From Lentilitoribacter sp039986595 (GTDB lineage: Bacteria; Pseudomonadota; Alphaproteobacteria; Rhizobiales; Rhizobiaceae), in assembly GCA_039986595.1 (NCBI GenBank), contig JBDWQJ010000006.1, positions 1 to 64,000 on the forward strand: a stretch of DNA of 64,000 nucleotides. Direction: 5' to 3'. Under the pieces are notes generated by a model that was given only the letters and a program-made list of their open reading frames with translations, did not search any database and was not told the DNA's origin. The position numbers were made by a program, and so were the translations under genes. Every line of letters begins with the position of its first letter. Within the stretch, counting starts at the first letter, position 1. Positions 63,502-64,000 of this stretch are shown here, piece after piece.

Positions 63502-64000
63502 ATGAATGATAAAGCATCAAAAGAAACTTTTTCCTTTCAAACTGAAGTTGGGCAGCTACTCGATATTGTTGCTGGCTCTTTATATTCAAACCGCGAGATC
63601 TTTTTAAGAGAGTTGGTATCTAATGCATCAGATGCTTGCGATAAACTGCGCTACGAAGCACTCACAAACGCTTCGCTGCTTGAGGGCGGCCAAGATTTTG
63701 CGATCAAAATTGAAATAGATGCAAAAGCAAAAAGCCTTACCATTTCAGATAATGGTATTGGCATGAACCACCAAGACCTTCTCGACACACTTGGAACGAT
63801 TGCCAAGTCCGGCACGAGCAATTTCTTGAACGCATTGGATGATGAAAACAAAGGTGATTTAGGCCTCATCGGACAATTCGGTGTTGGGTTTTATTCCGCC
63901 TTTATGGTTGCTGATAATGTGAGTGTTACAACGCGCAAAGCCGGAGAAAAAGAAGCCTGGCTTTGGGCTTCTGATGGTAAAGGTCAGTTCACCATTGAAC
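63502..64000 (+). CDS. htpG: Chaperone HtpG (Hsp90), 5' part
   Basis: The first 166 codons of an Hsp90 gene that runs off the right edge, so no stop is visible. The N-terminal ATPase domain is clear: TFSFQTEVGQLLDIVAGSLYS opens it, then IFLRELVSNASDACDKLR, ISDNGIGMN, GTIAKSGTSNF and GQFGVGFYSAF, all key to ATP binding. SD GGAGG lies about 12 bases before the ATG at 63502. A CTTG at 63424-63427 with a roughly spaced ATAT could be part of a heat-shock promoter, but the match is weak. The 63339-63501 gap shows no gene. Confidence 0.97.
   Translation, partial: MNDKASKETFSFQTEVGQLLDIVAGSLYSNREIFLRELVSNASDACDKLRYEALTNASLLEGGQDFAIKIEIDAKAKSLTISDNGIGMNHQDLLDTLGTIAKSGTSNFLNALDDENKGDLGLIGQFGVGFYSAFMVADNVSVTTRKAGEKEAWLWASDGKGQFTIE

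Noticed and set aside
1..64000. Search for CRISPR arrays, IS elements, integrases, tRNAs, rRNAs and phage genes
   Set aside because: No regularly spaced repeats, transposase or integrase genes, or cloverleaf RNAs were recognised by eye; the window looks like stable chromosomal core and accessory metabolism.

Overview
The window is gene-dense (about 55 protein genes), fairly AT-rich by eye, and carries no rRNA, tRNA, CRISPR array or insertion sequence that I could recognise. Gene content points to an alphaproteobacterium, probably of the Hyphomicrobiales (Rhizobiales) type and perhaps marine: an FnrL-type regulator beside ccoNOQP-GHIS, a purine-catabolic cluster with an allantoinase/OHCU-decarboxylase fusion and membrane urate hydroxylase PuuD, DUF1194 and Lin0512 family proteins, and sugar ABC operons controlled by a LacI-type repressor. 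Genus cannot be fixed from the sequence alone.

Layout. 1-581: non-coding. 582-6058: a class V aminotransferase, a membrane GGDEF-EAL protein with a histidine-rich sensor and a Shine-Dalgarno-masking hairpin, a glutathionyl-hydroquinone reductase, and a tandem pair of Lin0512 proteins. 6289-9890: mannonate dehydratase (uxuA), glpD and a PIG-L deacetylase. 10046-22181: a LacI regulator divergent from a nine-gene glycan operon (ABC importer, GH2 beta-mannosidase, two TIM-barrel isomerases alternating with two Gfo/Idh/MocA oxidoreductases). 22208-30255: GH43, a saccharopine dehydrogenase pair, DegT aminotransferase, DMT exporter, rhodanese and GH1 glucosidase. The GH1 gene carries the same perfect 14-bp palindrome (TGTAATCGATTACA) as the glycan operon, so the two are probably one regulon.

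30422-48035: purine and ureide catabolism built around a LysR gene. allA, allE and the puuE-OHCU fusion run leftwards; puuD, uraH, xdhABC, a BMP-type ABC importer and guaD run rightwards; an 8-oxoguanine deaminase converges on guaD. Together they take imported purines through guanine/xanthine, urate, HIU, OHCU and allantoin to glyoxylate and urea; the allantoate amidohydrolase step is not in the window.

48296-58956: the microaerobic block, with fnrL, hemN, a hemerythrin-like protein and the complete cbb3 oxidase set ccoNOQP-ccoGHIS, including the small ccoQ and ccoS. A perfect FNR box (TTGAT-N4-ATCAA) lies between the hemerythrin gene and ccoN. 59173-63338: an unusual Dlt/Alm-like trio (adenylation enzyme, MBOAT-like membrane protein, acyl carrier protein) followed by a secreted VWA/DUF1194 protein; this is the best candidate for a little-described system. 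The window ends inside htpG.
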